64,000 nt of DNA from Diadophis punctatus similis. Lineage: Eukaryota; Chordata; Lepidosauria; Squamata; Dipsadidae. Every line of letters starts with the position of its first letter. Positions within the stretch are counted from its first letter, which is position 1. The notes below the pieces were generated by a model that ran no database searches, had not been told where the DNA came from, and worked only from the letters and a program-made list of their open reading frames with translations. Of this stretch, positions 12,361-24,878 are shown in pieces. The stretch lies in the NCBI GenBank assembly GCA_023053685.1, contig JALIGW010000002.1, positions 163,510,534-163,574,533 on the forward strand, read 5' to 3'. A program made the position numbers and the translations under genes.

Positions 12361-12885
12361 TATTTACCGGAATACTCCTTTTAGGATATTTATTCTATCC
12401 TGCGGCTAAAATATAGAAGCCTAGTTCTGACAATCACTGTACAGATAATTGTTTATAATGAATTTTCAGATTAAGATGATATTCTGCTGTTCAGCAAAAT
12501 ATAAAACTTGCTTGAGAGGCATTTCTCATGAAGTGAGTGTGATGCTTTCCAAAACTTGAGAGTAAGAATACACTGTGGGCCTTAAGGCAGGTAGCCTGTT
12601 CAGTGAAAAACAACCCATGGTGAACATTCCCAGGGTATCATATGACTTCTCTGACATTGTTAAGAGAGAAAATGAAGTACATGTGACTAACCACTCTGGC
12701 CTGGTTATCAGTGATTGGAGATGAAATGACACTGCAAGTTGATACAGCTGTTAAACTGAACAGCTAGTTCATGCATGTGGGCTGGCAATCCTGTTTATAC
12801 AAATCATGTAGCAAAGGGGAAGATAATCAAGAAAAACTGGGCTGCACATTAAAAATAAATTTGGAGATAATAAATAAACAACCAA

Positions 12886-12946
12886 TTTGAAAGGGACCTT
12901 GGAGGTCTTTTTGTCCAATCCCCTGCTCAAGGAGGAGACCCTATAT
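12886..12946 (-). mobile_element. CR1-type LINE remnant, part 1
   Basis: The motif AAGGGACCTTGGAGGTCTTT followed by GTCCAATCCCCTGCTCAAGG is characteristic of CR1-type LINE ends in birds and reptiles. It is interrupted by the hAT element at 12947 and resumes at 13236. The orientation is inferred. Confidence 0.6.
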
Positions 12947-13235
12947 CCGTGGTAGCGAACCTATGGCATGCGTGCCACAGGTAGCACGCAGAGCCCTCTT
13001 TGCAGGCATGCAAGCCGTTGCCCAGCTCAGCTCCACTGCACATGCGCACGCGCCTCCTGCTGGCCAGCTGATTTTGGGGTATCTGCCACGCATGCACGGA
13101 GGGCGGGCACATGTGGGAGACGTGCGTGCATGCGCAGGGTGAGGAAGTGCGGGGGATCGCACACACATTCATAGGGGTCGGGCCACATGCAGGGGGGTGT
13201 CCTGCACACAGCGATAAAAAGGTTAGCCATCACTG
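12947..13235. mobile_element. Non-autonomous hAT element, family hAT-2, inside CR1 remnant
   Basis: A 289-bp element with near-perfect 8-bp target duplications (CCCTATAT at the left, CCCTATAC at the right) and termini CCGTGGTAGCGAACCTATGG / CAGTGATGGCTAACC. The interior is rich in TGCGCATG and GCATGC alternations. It splits a CR1 fragment, so it is younger than that fragment. Confidence 0.88.
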
Positions 13236-13330
13236 CCCTATACAGTTCCAGACAAATGGTTGTCCAATCTGTTCTTGAGGCAGGAAAGTTACGACACAAA
13301 TCAAATAAATAATAGTAAATTTACACACTA
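13236..13330 (-). mobile_element. CR1-type LINE remnant, part 2
   Basis: Continues the interrupted fragment with TTCCAGACAAATGGTTGTCC and CTTGAGGCAGGAAAG. The same GACAAATGGTTGTCCAGTC motif appears in the larger CR1-type remnant at about 26.63 kb. Confidence 0.6.
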
Positions 13331-14283
13331 TGATTCACCAGTTCAATTTGAACTATGAGCTCAGTTTATCGATCTGTGGCTCACATCTAACCTTGGTAAA
13401 ACCATGCTCTGGAAATTTCTGTCTTTTGCCATGTTTCCATGACATGTCTTCATTTCATCCCAAGCCCATGAGAGGGACAGGCTCAATTTGTCCTTAGTTG
13501 TAGTAAAAACAGTATTTTCTCTTTTCCTCTTACGTTGTCCAAGGGCAACCTCGAATTGTGCAAAATCTATCAGTTACTTGACTTTGGATAGAAGTTATAT
13601 GACTGGCAAAAAGCTGAGACAGTAGAAGGAAGGTGGAGAATGCAATAGGGACATTATTTTTTCATGGCAGTGTAGTTTTCTACTGATGTAAGGGGGATTC
13701 ACTAGTCCTATAATTCAGTAGTGGGCCTTAGGATGGAATGGAACAATTGATCATGGTCATATTGCTTCACCCCGGGGGGGGGGGGGCTGTCGCAGCCAAC
13801 CTATCACAGATGTTCATTCTCAGCAGGCCCTCCGCCAGCATTCCAGTCCTCTCCCTCCCTCCCCCCCCCCGATTCGCACTGGGACACTAGAGAGATTATA
13901 TCTTCATGCAAGATACAAGGAAGGAGGACCCCGATAGGCTGGAGGTGGCATCTTCACCCAAGACCCAAAACAGAATAAAGGGATTTTTGTTGTTGGCAAG
14001 GCCCTGGTAATGGGGAAGGACTGAGCTGAATACTCTGAGAGAGGGTCTTCTCCCAAAGAAGAAGCAGTAGGTGTTCAGTTGAGCAGTTCCAGGAAAAAAT
14101 CAAGCAATGTTGAACAACCCATTCCTCTCTTTTCACTCTCCCTTGATAAGCCCAGAAATGGGGGAGGGAGCTTGAATGAAAAGTGGAAGAAGCAGGAGAG
14201 CTAGAGGGGGACAATCTCTAGGAAGGATACTTAGGAGGAAATCTGATAATGGCTGAACACCACAATTGTGCTGTATACACCTG
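13331..14283. other. Intergenic stretch without recognised features
   Basis: Includes a G-run at about 13.775 kb and a C-run at about 13.86 kb. No gene or named repeat was recognised. Confidence 0.5.
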
Positions 14284-14548
14284 TAAATACATGGCTCAGT
14301 GGCTAAGACGCTGAGCTTGTTGATCAGGAAAGTTGGCAGTTCGGCAGTTCGAATCCTTAGCCCTGCGTAATGGAGTGAGCTCCCGTTACTTGCCCCAGCT
14401 TCTGCCAACCTAGCAGTTCGAAAGCATGTAAAAATGCAAGTAGAAAAATAGGGACCACCTTGGTGGGAAGCGCACCAGCGTGCCTACCGTCCCTGTCCTA
14501 ATGTTCCCTTTTATTCGTATACATTTCATGTATTCAAATCATGTTTAC

Positions 14549-14598
<50 letters not shown>

Positions 14599-14768
14599 TC
14601 TAAGGTAACAGCGTTCCGTGCGCCTTCGGTGTTTAGTCATGCCGGCCACATGACCACGGAATCGTCATTAGACAGCGCTGGCTCTTCGGCTTACAAACGG
14701 AGATGAGCACCAGAGTTGGGAACGACTAGCAAGTATATGCGAGGGGAACCTTTACCTTTACCTTACAC
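14284..14768 (+). mobile_element. Sauria-type SINE interrupted by (ATGT)n
   Basis: A tRNA-related head (GGCTCAGTGGCTAAGACGC, then GGCAGTTCGAATCC as B box) leads to a body with GTTCCGTGCGCCTTCGGTG, GCCGGCCACATGACCACGGA and CAGAGTTGGGAACGACTAGC. It ends in AACCTTTACCTTTACCTTAC. The ACCTTT-type tail is the hallmark of Sauria SINEs, which share their 3' end with BovB LINEs. A (ATGT)n array of about 54 bp (14.54-14.60 kb) sits between the two halves. Confidence 0.85.
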
Positions 14769-15578
14769 CTGTAAATATTTGTCTATATATTTGCTACTGT
14801 AAATACTAAAAAGGCATAAATGTGTCCACTATCTTATCTGACTGAGTCAATTGTCTTCCTTGCAAATCATAATACATTTCCAGTTCAAATTAAACCCAGT
14901 CACCCTGTGACAATCTACTTGCTATATATTTTTTCCTATTCATATATACTTCTTTCTTCACTTCATTTTCTTTGTAAAACACATCTTGGTGTTCATGGCA
15001 TTACATCACTATTTCTCACTGCAGTAATTTAGGTTCTAAGTCAACAACACAGCATATACAACACACGTGTATAAAACTACATGTAAATTCAAGAATCAAG
15101 ATCAGGAAACCTAATGTCATTGCAAGTATTCTTTATGTTTTGTTGTAAGAATATTTAAGCAGATGTGATATAATTTGTCAGTCCCTGGTCAATGTTGAGC
15201 CATTCACTAAGAATTCTACTGATTCTCACACAAGCTTTCCTTCATATCCTTGATATGATGGAAAGATTAATAACAGCTTTAGTGATCAACCTTTGACTCA
15301 TGCAAAAGATTCCATAATTCAAGTCTATTCATTTACCAATGCTTGCTTGATGAACATACTGTAAACCTCACATTCATAGAATTTTTAATGACACAAAGAG
15401 CAGAAATCTAATCTGCCTATCCACAGGCATCAAAAGTCTGCCTTGTACATCTCAGATTTTCCTTATCGTCCTGCCCAACACCTTTCTAGGTATGCATAAC
15501 AAACACACATAATCTTAACATTTCCTTGTTGTCTTTGTTTTTTTCCCCTTATACATATTATATGATACCTTTCTATTG
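14769..15578. other. Intergenic stretch without recognised features
   Basis: AT-rich, with no gene or named repeat recognised. Confidence 0.5.
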
Positions 15579-15586
15579 TCCTAAAG

Positions 15587-16510
15587 CAGGGGTGTCAAAC
15601 TCAATTTCATTGAGGGCCAGATTAGCATTATGGTCATCCTCAAAGGGCCAGATGAGCATGGCTGAGTGGTCACATGACTGGGTGAGCATGGCCAACTCAA
15701 TGTTGCTCACATTGAGGGGCACCTGTGATGGGCCAGGCAACGCTAGGAGGGTTGATCCAGGGTGAGTGCCAAAGCCTGGTGGGGGGAAAGAAGAGCATCA
15801 GTGCTTGAGCGCAGCTGGAGAGGGTACCTGGGGGAATCTAACAGTGGGGAGAGGCAGTTCCATTTGGTTTTGGGCTGGAGTACAGATGGAGCGGCAACAG
15901 CATTGGGAAGAGGTCAAAATGAGAAGTCCCGGCCCACTGCGGCCTGCCCATTGCTTGCGGCGGCTTCCTATTTTCACTCTCCCTCCCCATTGAAGTTCAT
16001 GCAGTTCAGCTGCCCCTCCCACCATACCCCAGTACTGTTCGAACCCCCCAGGCACCTTCTCCAGCTGTGCGCAAGCACCGATGCCCTGCCAGCACCCCCC
16101 AGGCATAATAAACAGCTGCGCATAAGTAGCCTTTGCCTGCCACCTCCCCAAGCACCCTTTCCAGCCCTGCTTCCCCAAGGGGGCTCCCAACCACGCTTAT
16201 CATCTTGAGGTTTCTGCTGCTGCCCCTCAAGACGAAGCGAGTCAAGACCAGGTAAGGCAGGGCGAGAAGAGTCAAGCCAGGCGTGACAAGATGTGGCTGG
16301 GAGGGGCAGGACTAGGCAAGGCGCAGCGGGTGGGGCAAGGCTGGGAGGGGAGGGGCATATCATGATGAGGTGAATGAGCTGCGCATGCCCAGAGGGCCAG
16401 GTCGAGGCAGTGGGGACCGGTCCCTCACCGTTTCCAGGCCGGCCTTGCAGGCCAGATCCAACCACCTCATGGGCCAGATCTGGCCTGCAGGCCTTCAGTT
16501 TGACACCCTG
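15587..16510. mobile_element. Non-autonomous hAT element, family hAT-4 (long copy)
   Basis: A 924-bp element with perfect 8-bp target duplication TCCTAAAG (15579-15586 and 16511-16518) and termini CAGGGGTGTCAAACTCAA / CAGGGTGTCAAACTGAAG. Subterminal GGGCCAGATnnGCAT-type motifs recur near both ends. The overlapping ORFs inside (up to 253 codons on the minus strand) have no transposase motifs and are GC-driven. A short relative is at 55045-55172. Confidence 0.92.
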
Positions 16511-16518
16511 TCCTAAAG

Positions 16519-19500
16519 CAACTTTTGCAGCATTCTCTTTTCTTAGATTCACATTCCATTTATTCTGTGAACTGAGACTAGAAAAAAGCAAAAGTCTAAT
16601 ATTATTGCCAATCAAACTATGATTAAACTCTGAAGTTTCCAAATTGGTAAATTGAGGAAAAGGGAAACAGATGCTTAAGATGTGGCTGTTTTTGTAGAAA
16701 AAAGTAAAACGAATAAACAGGAGTCTACAGTTCATTTTCTATAATGCCGTGTGAGGCTTTAATGTCTACATTTCTATTTTCTCTGGATGAATTATGAAAC
16801 TCTACAGTATATACATTGGTGCTTTTATTTGCATTTCCGACTGTGCCAAAATTGACATCAAATTGTCTCTGAAATCTTTTTTAAAATGGGTAATGCTAGT
16901 TTCAAAGTGTCCAACCAGCCTCTTTTATTTGGGAAAAGAAGGTGATTTTCAGCAGATGAGTTTCATCTCATAGCTCGAACATTGCGTTTTCTCTTGCAGG
17001 TTTCCTTTTAAGTTGCTATCTTTTTATTGATTTCAGTAGTTTTAAAAGTTTATTTCTTTCACTATTCCTCATTTACATTTTAATATTTAAAGTTATTGTA
17101 AATAAATAAATTTTAAAAGTTGAACAGTTAAAATCCTATTTTTAATTTTAAAAATTGCACTTACAGCTGTAAAAGTAGGGCTTTTGTAGTTTATTTCCTG
17201 CCCCCTAAAATGAACAATAAATGGCTGGTAAGCAGTGTGTGGCATTTAGAGATGTAGGCTGGAATGGAGCAATCCCCTTTCCCAGGCATGCCTTCTCTAT
17301 GCAGAGAGGAACATCATTGGGTTCAGTTGAAAATTATATGGCAACATTATCACTTTATTGTGCACAGTATGGGCTATGAAGAAATATTGGCCCATTAAAC
17401 CTTAAAAATAAAATGAAAAGTTAGATAAATAATCTTCCGTGTTGGGAGAATAATGCTTGTTACAGGAAAATTGTTATCCAAATCATGTTTAATTAAAGTT
17501 GTGTGTGTTTTTCTAATCTGAAAAACAAATTGGAGCTCTCTATTCTCCAATAGCCAATTGTGGTAAACCAGTGGAGGGCTATAGAATTTCAACTTACTTC
17601 TTGCATTGTAATTAATTTGTAAAGATGATGGATAAATAATATTCCTCAAAAACTAACCACCTGTATTGTTTTCATGATGAAAAATTATCATATTTTAATT
17701 TATAATTAAAGGTCAAGAGATCCACTAATACAAAATGTAGCAAAATACTCTAACTTCGGAAGAATTCAAGAATACTTGGAAACAATCCACTGAAAAGTCA
17801 TTGTCTGTTGCCATAAATCTGCATTTAAAGGTTATAGAAAAGGGAGAAGTTTACTGACCAAAATTTTCTTTTAATCTTTTCTCTCCATTGTTATTTTTTT
17901 ATATTTTTCTTAGTTTTTCTTAGGTTTTTTTTACTTCTATAAACTTTAATAAAAAACATATTAAAAAGCAGCTTTATGTATCTCTATGCTGCCATCCAGT
18001 AGTTGTCTGAATTTTTGCAGCTGGTATCTAGTCCCCCTAATGTCACTTACTACATAATGTTGATGCTTACATAGTAGCAACCATTTGGGACTTCATTTAG
18101 CTGCAGTCCTCTAGGTCTAATTTTGAATTTGTAAAAAAGTAAATCAGAATTAATTGAACTATTCTATGAAGAATAGCATAATTAATAAGTCAGCAAACTA
18201 AATTAGCATAAATGCTTTTACAGAGCACATATGTAAAAATGGAACAACTCAGCTGAGAAAAGAGGGGAATGGCACAGAGAAAAAGAGAACTGACTGCTCA
18301 GTGTAAGCTAAAAATTAAAAAATGATAGATGAAAGCTATATGTAATGATTATAAATTTTGCAGAAAGAGGAAATGACAGCTTGAAAATGTTTCAGTTCCC
18401 TGAAGTGTGAATGATCAATTGCAGTCCCCTTAGGAATCTTAGGAAGGCACACAGCAGTCTTAAAGAGTTTTTCCACCCTGGACTTCATGGGATTCTGCCT
18501 TTGTAAGCATATTAATCCCATGGGTAACATTTCTCTTTCCATTCTGCCTCCTATATAAAACAAAAAACAAAATTATTCCAATAAATAAGTGGTTCAGTGA
18601 TCTAGAATGTTCAAATTTCCCCTTTCTTGAGGAGTGGTTCTTCTGTAAGGTTCAACTAGTTCATTTTCTAATAGATACTGATCCTCCAACTTGCTTCACA
18701 GCTTTACAAATGCTCATCTTCATTTCTACCCTCGACTTGAGTTTTTTCACCTTGCTATATATACTCTTTTGTTCTATTCATATTGCTTTACATCAATATG
18801 GATTGTCCCCACCCAGCCATCTCCTTCCAAAGTTCAATTGTACAGTACAGTACAGTACCAAGCCACTTTCCATCTCCATTTCTTGCTGTTCTTACCTAGC
18901 CGCCTTGTTCTCATCACAAAGGCCTTGTTTAAGTTAATAATAGACAGCAGAAAGATTGTAAGCATGCAGAGAGGCAGGATCTTCCCATTCTCTCCCCCTC
19001 CCCTGTAAGTTAGCTGTGTGAAACCATAGACTCCTTTCTTATTTACCAAATCTTTTTCAAAGGACCATTTTACAAACAACCACTTGTACATATAAATTCT
19101 CATCTTCTGTTGAGAGCAGGTGGCAGGAGGAGCTTTAAACTTTTCTGGGAACCACCTCACTAGGCCGGGTAAAACATACTGAGATCCAAGCCAAGATTTT
19201 AATTGTTTCTAAGGCCTTTGCTTTCTCAAGCTGTCAGAGTTGGGTTGGGTACTGCTTGAAAATATTAATACCTTGGTGTATGGTATAAGTGGTGATTCAG
19301 ATGAAAACCAAGATACTGAGAACTCTGATAGGTTTGTGGTTTGGAAGTGCTCTTTGGTCCTATGCTGACAACATAAAATAGATTGAGCCTTAAAGGCATA
19401 GACGTAAAATGTAATAAGTTTCTTACAAGGATAATCATAATGGTCTCCAGAGAATTTAAATATCAGATACAGACAGAAAGCTGTGATGCCTATTTGAATT

Positions 19501-20185
19501 AAATGCTGGAAAGTTCATCCCAAATTACAAAAGCAGATGACAATAAAACAATTGATGAAGAGTGAGAGATCCTATTGAAGATTTTCTCAAAATGAATTGG
19601 GTTGGAGCAGTGTTGCATCTCACTAATAATTCATCATCCAACTTTTAGGGCATTGTACATTGTTCAAAACTGCAGTTTCAATTTAGGAAAGAAATTGTGT
19701 TTGGTCTGCAGCAAAAGTTTGTACTTTTAATTTCTTCAAAAATGTGTATATAGAATCAAGGAGGGGTAGGACCATGATGCTGAATATACCTGAACCAATG
19801 GGATAACAAAGCAGTCTTTATCAACATATACGTACTTCATTTATTTTCCTGCATTCAGTGCACAAAATGCTGTTACGTTTGAAACACCCAAGAATTCTTT
19901 CTCTTAATGAATTGGTTGGCTAGTTTCCCTAACATGGTGCCTTCCAGGTGTGTAACTATTATTCCAAGAAATCTCCAGTAGCCTAACAAACAAGCTGGAA
20001 TTGCTGGGAGTTTTAATCTCAACATATCTGAAAGCTACCAAGTTGAGGAAGCTGTATAGATAATCTTAATAATTAACTACGCAAAAGGTGGGTGTTGGCT
20101 TTATGAAGTGTGGAAACTACAGTATCAGCAAAATCTAAATAACAGGATGTATTTGTATACCGTGACTTGATTTTGCTGGAAATTT
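16519..20185. other. Intergenic stretch without recognised genes
   Basis: About 3.7 kb of AT-rich DNA. Open frames are at most about 108 codons, without motifs. A short CAGTACAGTACAGTAC run is at about 18.84 kb. A segment around 19.93-20.06 kb carries degenerate arms resembling the hairpin element at 38.25 kb. Nothing resembling PDE6 catalytic or GAF exons was seen. Confidence 0.5.
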
Positions 20186-20260
20186 TATTTATTTATTTAT
20201 TTATTAAATTTCTATGCCGCCCATCTTATTGGTACAGCCATTCTAAGTGACTGGAAATTG
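20186..20260 (-). mobile_element. LINE 3' tail (L2/CR1 type)
   Basis: A (ATTT)n run followed by AAATTTCTATGCCGCCCATC is the reverse complement of the GGGCGGCATA...AAATAAATAAA tail of L2-type LINEs seen at 31.02, 22.79 and 62.12 kb. Only the tail is present. Confidence 0.65.
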
Positions 20261-20958
20261 GCATTGTAAACAAAATTAAAAGTCCCCTTGGCTGTACCAG
20301 TATAGCCAACAACATGATCTGTTGGCTTAGATTGGAATTGCTAAAACATGCTTAGTCATATGTCCTGTTTATTCAGGCTTATGTAGCAAGGAAGCACAAT
20401 GGGTTACATTTGAGTGCTCCTATATGGGACAATATTCTGTGAAAAACATTCTTTGAATTGAATTTTATTTTTTTATTATTATGGATTGTGTATGCCAACT
20501 GATTTTCAACCTGGTGTGAACCTGAGATTAAGAATGCTATGTTTGCAGGAGGTCAGTGTAACAGTAATTTACAACTGGAGCAGCCAAGGCTCTGGGCAAG
20601 AGTCCAAATATGCCCCGAGTTCATGATAAGAAAATACAACTTGAGCAAGAAACTCTTGGCTTGGTTCAGGGTACAGTCAGATCTGTGGACTCTACCTATT
20701 TTTGTGAACTTCTTATGCAATATTGCTTGGAAAATATGCATTTGGAGATGAGGAAATAGGACTGTGTACGTAAGGGACTTTTTAAAAGGGTTGAAATAAA
20801 ATGCTGTAAAAGCTTAAAGGGGTTTTTGGGTCATGTTTCTTGAAGGATATTTTGTCATGCAAAGAGCTTGTATTGTATAGCATTGTAGTTTACTGGGCTT
20901 ACTGGTTATTCCAATTGTGAATGCATTGGACTACTGAATCCTCTACAGCAGTGATGGC

Positions 20959-22090
20959 TAAGGTGACCAGACGTCCTGCTTTTGGCGGGACAGTCCCGCT
21001 TTTTAATAATTTGTCCCGCGTCCCGCGGCGTTCTAAAAAGTCCCGATTTTTGGAAAGAATGCACTACTAGGGCATTCTTTCCAAAAATTGGCCTGAAAGG
21101 GGGGCGTGTGAGATTGGGGGAAGTTAAAACTCAGGGAGTTTTAAGGCAGCCATGTCGGGTCGGGCTCCATGGTGGCCAAACCGTGGCGCATGTGCCAAAT
21201 GTGGCGCATTGGATTATTGCAAGTGGCGCATTGCAATCATCCAACAGACAGGAAAGGTGGCGCTTTTCTGCCCGGCGAGTGGGACGGCAGCGCGCACGGA
21301 AGGAAAGCCGGAAGACGGCGTCAAGTGCCCAAGCTCTCCAGGCAGCGGCAGGTGACAGCGGGCGCCGGCCGAGTCCTCTCACGGGCAGCCGCCACTGCCA
21401 TCCCTGTGCTTCTTGCCCCGGGCGCCTGTGCTCCGCGGTCGGAGGCAGGGTTGGCGTGGCTGCCCGTGAGAGGACTCGGCTGGCGCCCGCTGTCACCTGC
21501 CGCTGCCTGGCAGGTGGGCGCTCGGCGCCATCTTCCAGCTTTCCTTACGCGCGCTGCCATCCCGTCCGAGAGCCGCCGAGCAGAGTGCGCTTGGTGGGCT
21601 AAATCGCCGCCTTTCTCCTCCTCCTCCCCCGGCTGGGCTGATGGCTGCCCGTCTTCCAGGAGCCTCGGTAGGTTGGTGGCCACCGGATCTTCTTCAGCCA
21701 GCCCCTCTCCACAGCCACGAAGGAACAAAGGAAGGAAGGAAGGTGCTGCAGTAAGGAGCTGGCAGGCGGGCGGGTTGGCGAGCGAGCCAGCCAAGAGGAG
21801 GAGGGGGTGGGTGAGGAGGGGGCAGGGGCTGATAGCGCGGAGCCAACGCGGAACGCCGCCGTCCAAGGGTGCGGGGGGAATTGCAATAAGCCCACCGCAC
21901 AGCCTCGTCGCAGCGGCGGCGGGCGAGCGAGGCGGCAAAGGAAATGTGCCGATGAAGGGGAAGAACGAAGAGGGAACAACCTCCGGGGTTGTTGGAGAAA
22001 AGCAACAAAAAAGGCACTAAGAAAAGAGCAGAGGGCTGCTAGAAAAGGAGAGAGAGAGACTAAACGGTTAGGAGACCATCTGGCATGATG
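20959..22090. mobile_element. hAT-3 element, right end missing
   Basis: The left terminus TAAGGTGACCAGACGTCC and the subterminal GGCGGGACAGTCCCGC match family hAT-3. No right terminus (TCTGGTCACCTTA) follows before the purine tract at 22.26 kb. The interior is CpG-rich and contains an inverted repeat with 50-bp arms (21341-21390 and 21458-21507, one mismatch) and a smaller one around TTGGAAAGAATGC at 21.05-21.09 kb. The long overlapping ORFs (up to 283 codons) are arginine/alanine-rich GC artefacts. The right border is approximate. Confidence 0.7.
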
Positions 22091-22255
22091 GGAGAAGCAA
22101 GAAGAGCAAATGGATGAGAGGTGCGGAGAAAGGGCAGAGATGATGGAGAAGGAAAGGAGGAATGGAGCTAGGAACACTATGAAAGAGGTGTAACATTCAA
22201 GTGAGACAGACTATAGCCATGAGGAACAGAAAGGGGATTAGTAAACACACACATA

Positions 22256-22789
<534 letters not shown>

Positions 22790-22795
<6 letters not shown>

Positions 22796-22865
22796 TGTAT
22801 GGCCGCCCTGAGTCCTGCGGGAGTGGGGCGGCATACAAAAACGACCCAAAAAAAATTTAAATAAT
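22790..22865 (+). mobile_element. L2-type LINE 3' end fragment
   Basis: TTGTATGGCCGCCCTGAGTC, then GGGGCGGCATACAAAAACG and an A-rich end. This is the same 3' end as in the LINE at 31.02 kb (opposite strand). It directly follows the (AAAG)n array. Confidence 0.75.
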
Positions 22866-22934
22866 TTTTAATCAGGAACCCACCCACCTCGGTCAATGGT
22901 GTCCCTCTTTACCAATGTTAAAATCTGGTCATCT

Positions 22935-23454
22935 TAGTGATGGCAAACCTATGGCACGCGTGTCACAGGTGGCACGCGGTGCCATATCTGAGGGCACGCA
23001 AGGTGTTGCCCTATGTCAGCTCCAGTGTGCATGCGTGCGCTGGCCAGCTGATTTTCGGCCTTCTTTTCAGCCTCGGGATGCCGAAAAATGGCCCGACGGG
23101 CCAACCGAAAGTTCGGAAACGAAACAGAAGTGGAGCTGCCCTACTACTTACCTTCAGATAGTTGCAACCAAGCCTCGCGCAGTTCGGCCCATTTCTTCTG
23201 CAGCTGGCAAAGCTTTCCTGAAGGCCTCTGTAGCTGATAACAGAGCTCCGGATAAATCTGGAGCTCTGTTATCGGCTGCAGGAAGTTGGGAGGCTTCAGT
23301 GAGGCCTGTGCACATGCGTGGGAAGAGCGCGTGGGGGGTTTGTGTGCATGCACGGGGAAGTGCATTGCATTATGGGTGTGGGCACTCGCAAGCACGCTAT
23401 CGTGCGCGTGCACACCCTTTTGTCACCTGAGCCAAAAAAGGTTCGCCATCGCTG
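22935..23454. mobile_element. Non-autonomous hAT element, family hAT-2 (long copy)
   Basis: Termini TAGTGATGGCAAACCTATGG and, inverted, CAGCGATGGCGAACC, with the GGCACGCGTG motif inside. The interior holds an inverted repeat around GATAACAGAGCTCC/GGAGCTCTGTTATC (about 23.23-23.28 kb). I could not find a clean 8-bp duplication, so the ends may have drifted. Confidence 0.78.
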
Positions 23455-24195
23455 CTCTACGGTATGGAACAGAAGGCCTGGTAGTCCCCCAATTTGGCAT
23501 CTTTAGCTATGTTAAGACTGCAACTCCCAGAATTCCCGGCCAGTATGTGTTATCATTTGGAGTGTACCAGGTAAAAGAAGACTGCCATAGACACTATACA
23601 AGTGAATTTCACTTGCAACCGCACTCTACACAACACTATATTTTGCATCAATAAATTTTAATATAACGTATTTTGGAAACTTATGGAAACTTCATAGAAG
23701 TTTTCCCTTGAGGTCTTCTGTGGCTGCTATTCGGCCCGCTCCCTTTTATAGGTCCATTTAAAAAAAATAAATAGCTATTTCATTTAGAAAGCAATGAGAA
23801 ATAGCATGTATTTTAAGGTAAAAAATAATTAAAGATGAACTGAGCATTTCCACAACAAACATCTTCAAATGTCTTGATTTTATGCTAATCTTCACCCAAA
23901 CTTATTTACATTGCCAGAGGCTGGCTTAATGTGCAGTAATTACACATTCAAGGGTCTGGTGTCTTTCAATTTATGTTCAAGTGAACAATAAAAGCTGTAA
24001 GAATCACTTCTAACAATTCAAGCAAATTTTCATGGCCACATTTGATGTAAACTCTTACTTCTAATAAGGTTGGCAAATTAGAATTTAAGAAAATGCTTCG
24101 ATAGTTTTATGCAAAGGTTTATGGTTAGCTGTTTATGTAAGTTGTTCTGTATTCCGTAATTCTTATTAATGTACACATATCAAAACACATGAGAG
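23455..24195. other. Intergenic stretch without recognised features
   Basis: AT-rich, with no gene or named repeat recognised. Confidence 0.5.
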
Positions 24196-24197
24196 AG

Positions 24198-24445
24198 AGC
24201 TGAGGTGGCGCAGCGGTTAGAGGCAGTACTGCAGGCCACTTTAGCTGACTGTGATCCACAGGTTAGCGGTTCAAATCTCACCGGCTCAAGGTTGACTCAG
24301 CCTTCCATCCTTCCAAGGTAGGTAAAATGAGGACCCAGATTGTTGGGGGCAATATAAATATACATTGCTTACTGGTGTAAACCACTTAGAGAGTGCTTGC
24401 ACTGTGAGGCGGTATGTAAATCTCACAAATAAATAAATAAAACTA
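24198..24445 (+). mobile_element. tRNA-derived squamate SINE, full length
   Basis: The head AGCTGAGGTGGCGCAGCGG with GGTTAGAGGCAGTACTGCAG, the B-box-like GGTTCAAATCTCACCGG, the body TCAAGGTTGACTCAGCCTTC and the end GGCGGTATGTAAATCTCAC with an AAATAAATAAATAAA tail. This tail differs from the TATTGC tail of the other copies, so it is a distinct subfamily. Confidence 0.9.
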
Positions 24446-24743
24446 AAGGCAAATTTTAAAACAGTTGCACAGATCTCAGGACTGTGGAAAGAACTGGATG
24501 TGGATGATGGAGGTACAGTTCAACATAGCTAGAAATCTCCAGATTGAGAAAGATTGTGTTGATTCAGGACATGAATTCTATTTTAGCAGGAGAAGGGTGG
24601 GAAGATCACAACTCCTTTTGATAGAACAATTCTGAGATGCATTGGAGCCACAAATGAAGTGTTGTAGAAGCTACAGGCAGATACAGAGAGTTAGATGTCT
24701 TATGTATTTTCTTGTGTACTTTTTGTAAATTGAGTTAGTACTA

Positions 24744-24878
24744 CCGTGTTTCCCCGAAAATAAGACCCTGTCTTATATTTTTTTGAACCCTGAAATAAGC
24801 GCTTGGCCTTATTGCCATGCACTCAAAAGCCTGATTGGGCTTATTATCAGGGGATGTCTTATTTTGGGGGAAACAGGG
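24744..24878. mobile_element. TA-flanked MITE, family TA-3 (short)
   Basis: A 135-bp element flanked by TA, with termini CCGTGTTTCCCCGAAAATA and, inverted, CCCTGTTTCCCCCAAAATA. It is an internally shortened relative of 2279-2548. Confidence 0.85.

Noticed and set aside
15974..16735. 253-codon minus-strand ORF
   Set aside because: It crosses the boundary of the hAT-4 element and its target duplication and has no transposase or host motif.
21169..22020. 283-codon + strand ORF and several ORFs of 190-206 codons on either strand
   Set aside because: They overlap one another in a CpG-rich hAT-3 interior, run into simple repeats, and show arginine/alanine/proline-rich composition without any domain. 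Stop-poor GC-rich DNA explains them.
24198..24320. tRNA gene call from the B-box-like GGTTCAAATC
   Set aside because: The sequence is the tRNA-derived head of a SINE; there is no cloverleaf with intact acceptor pairing, and many copies exist.
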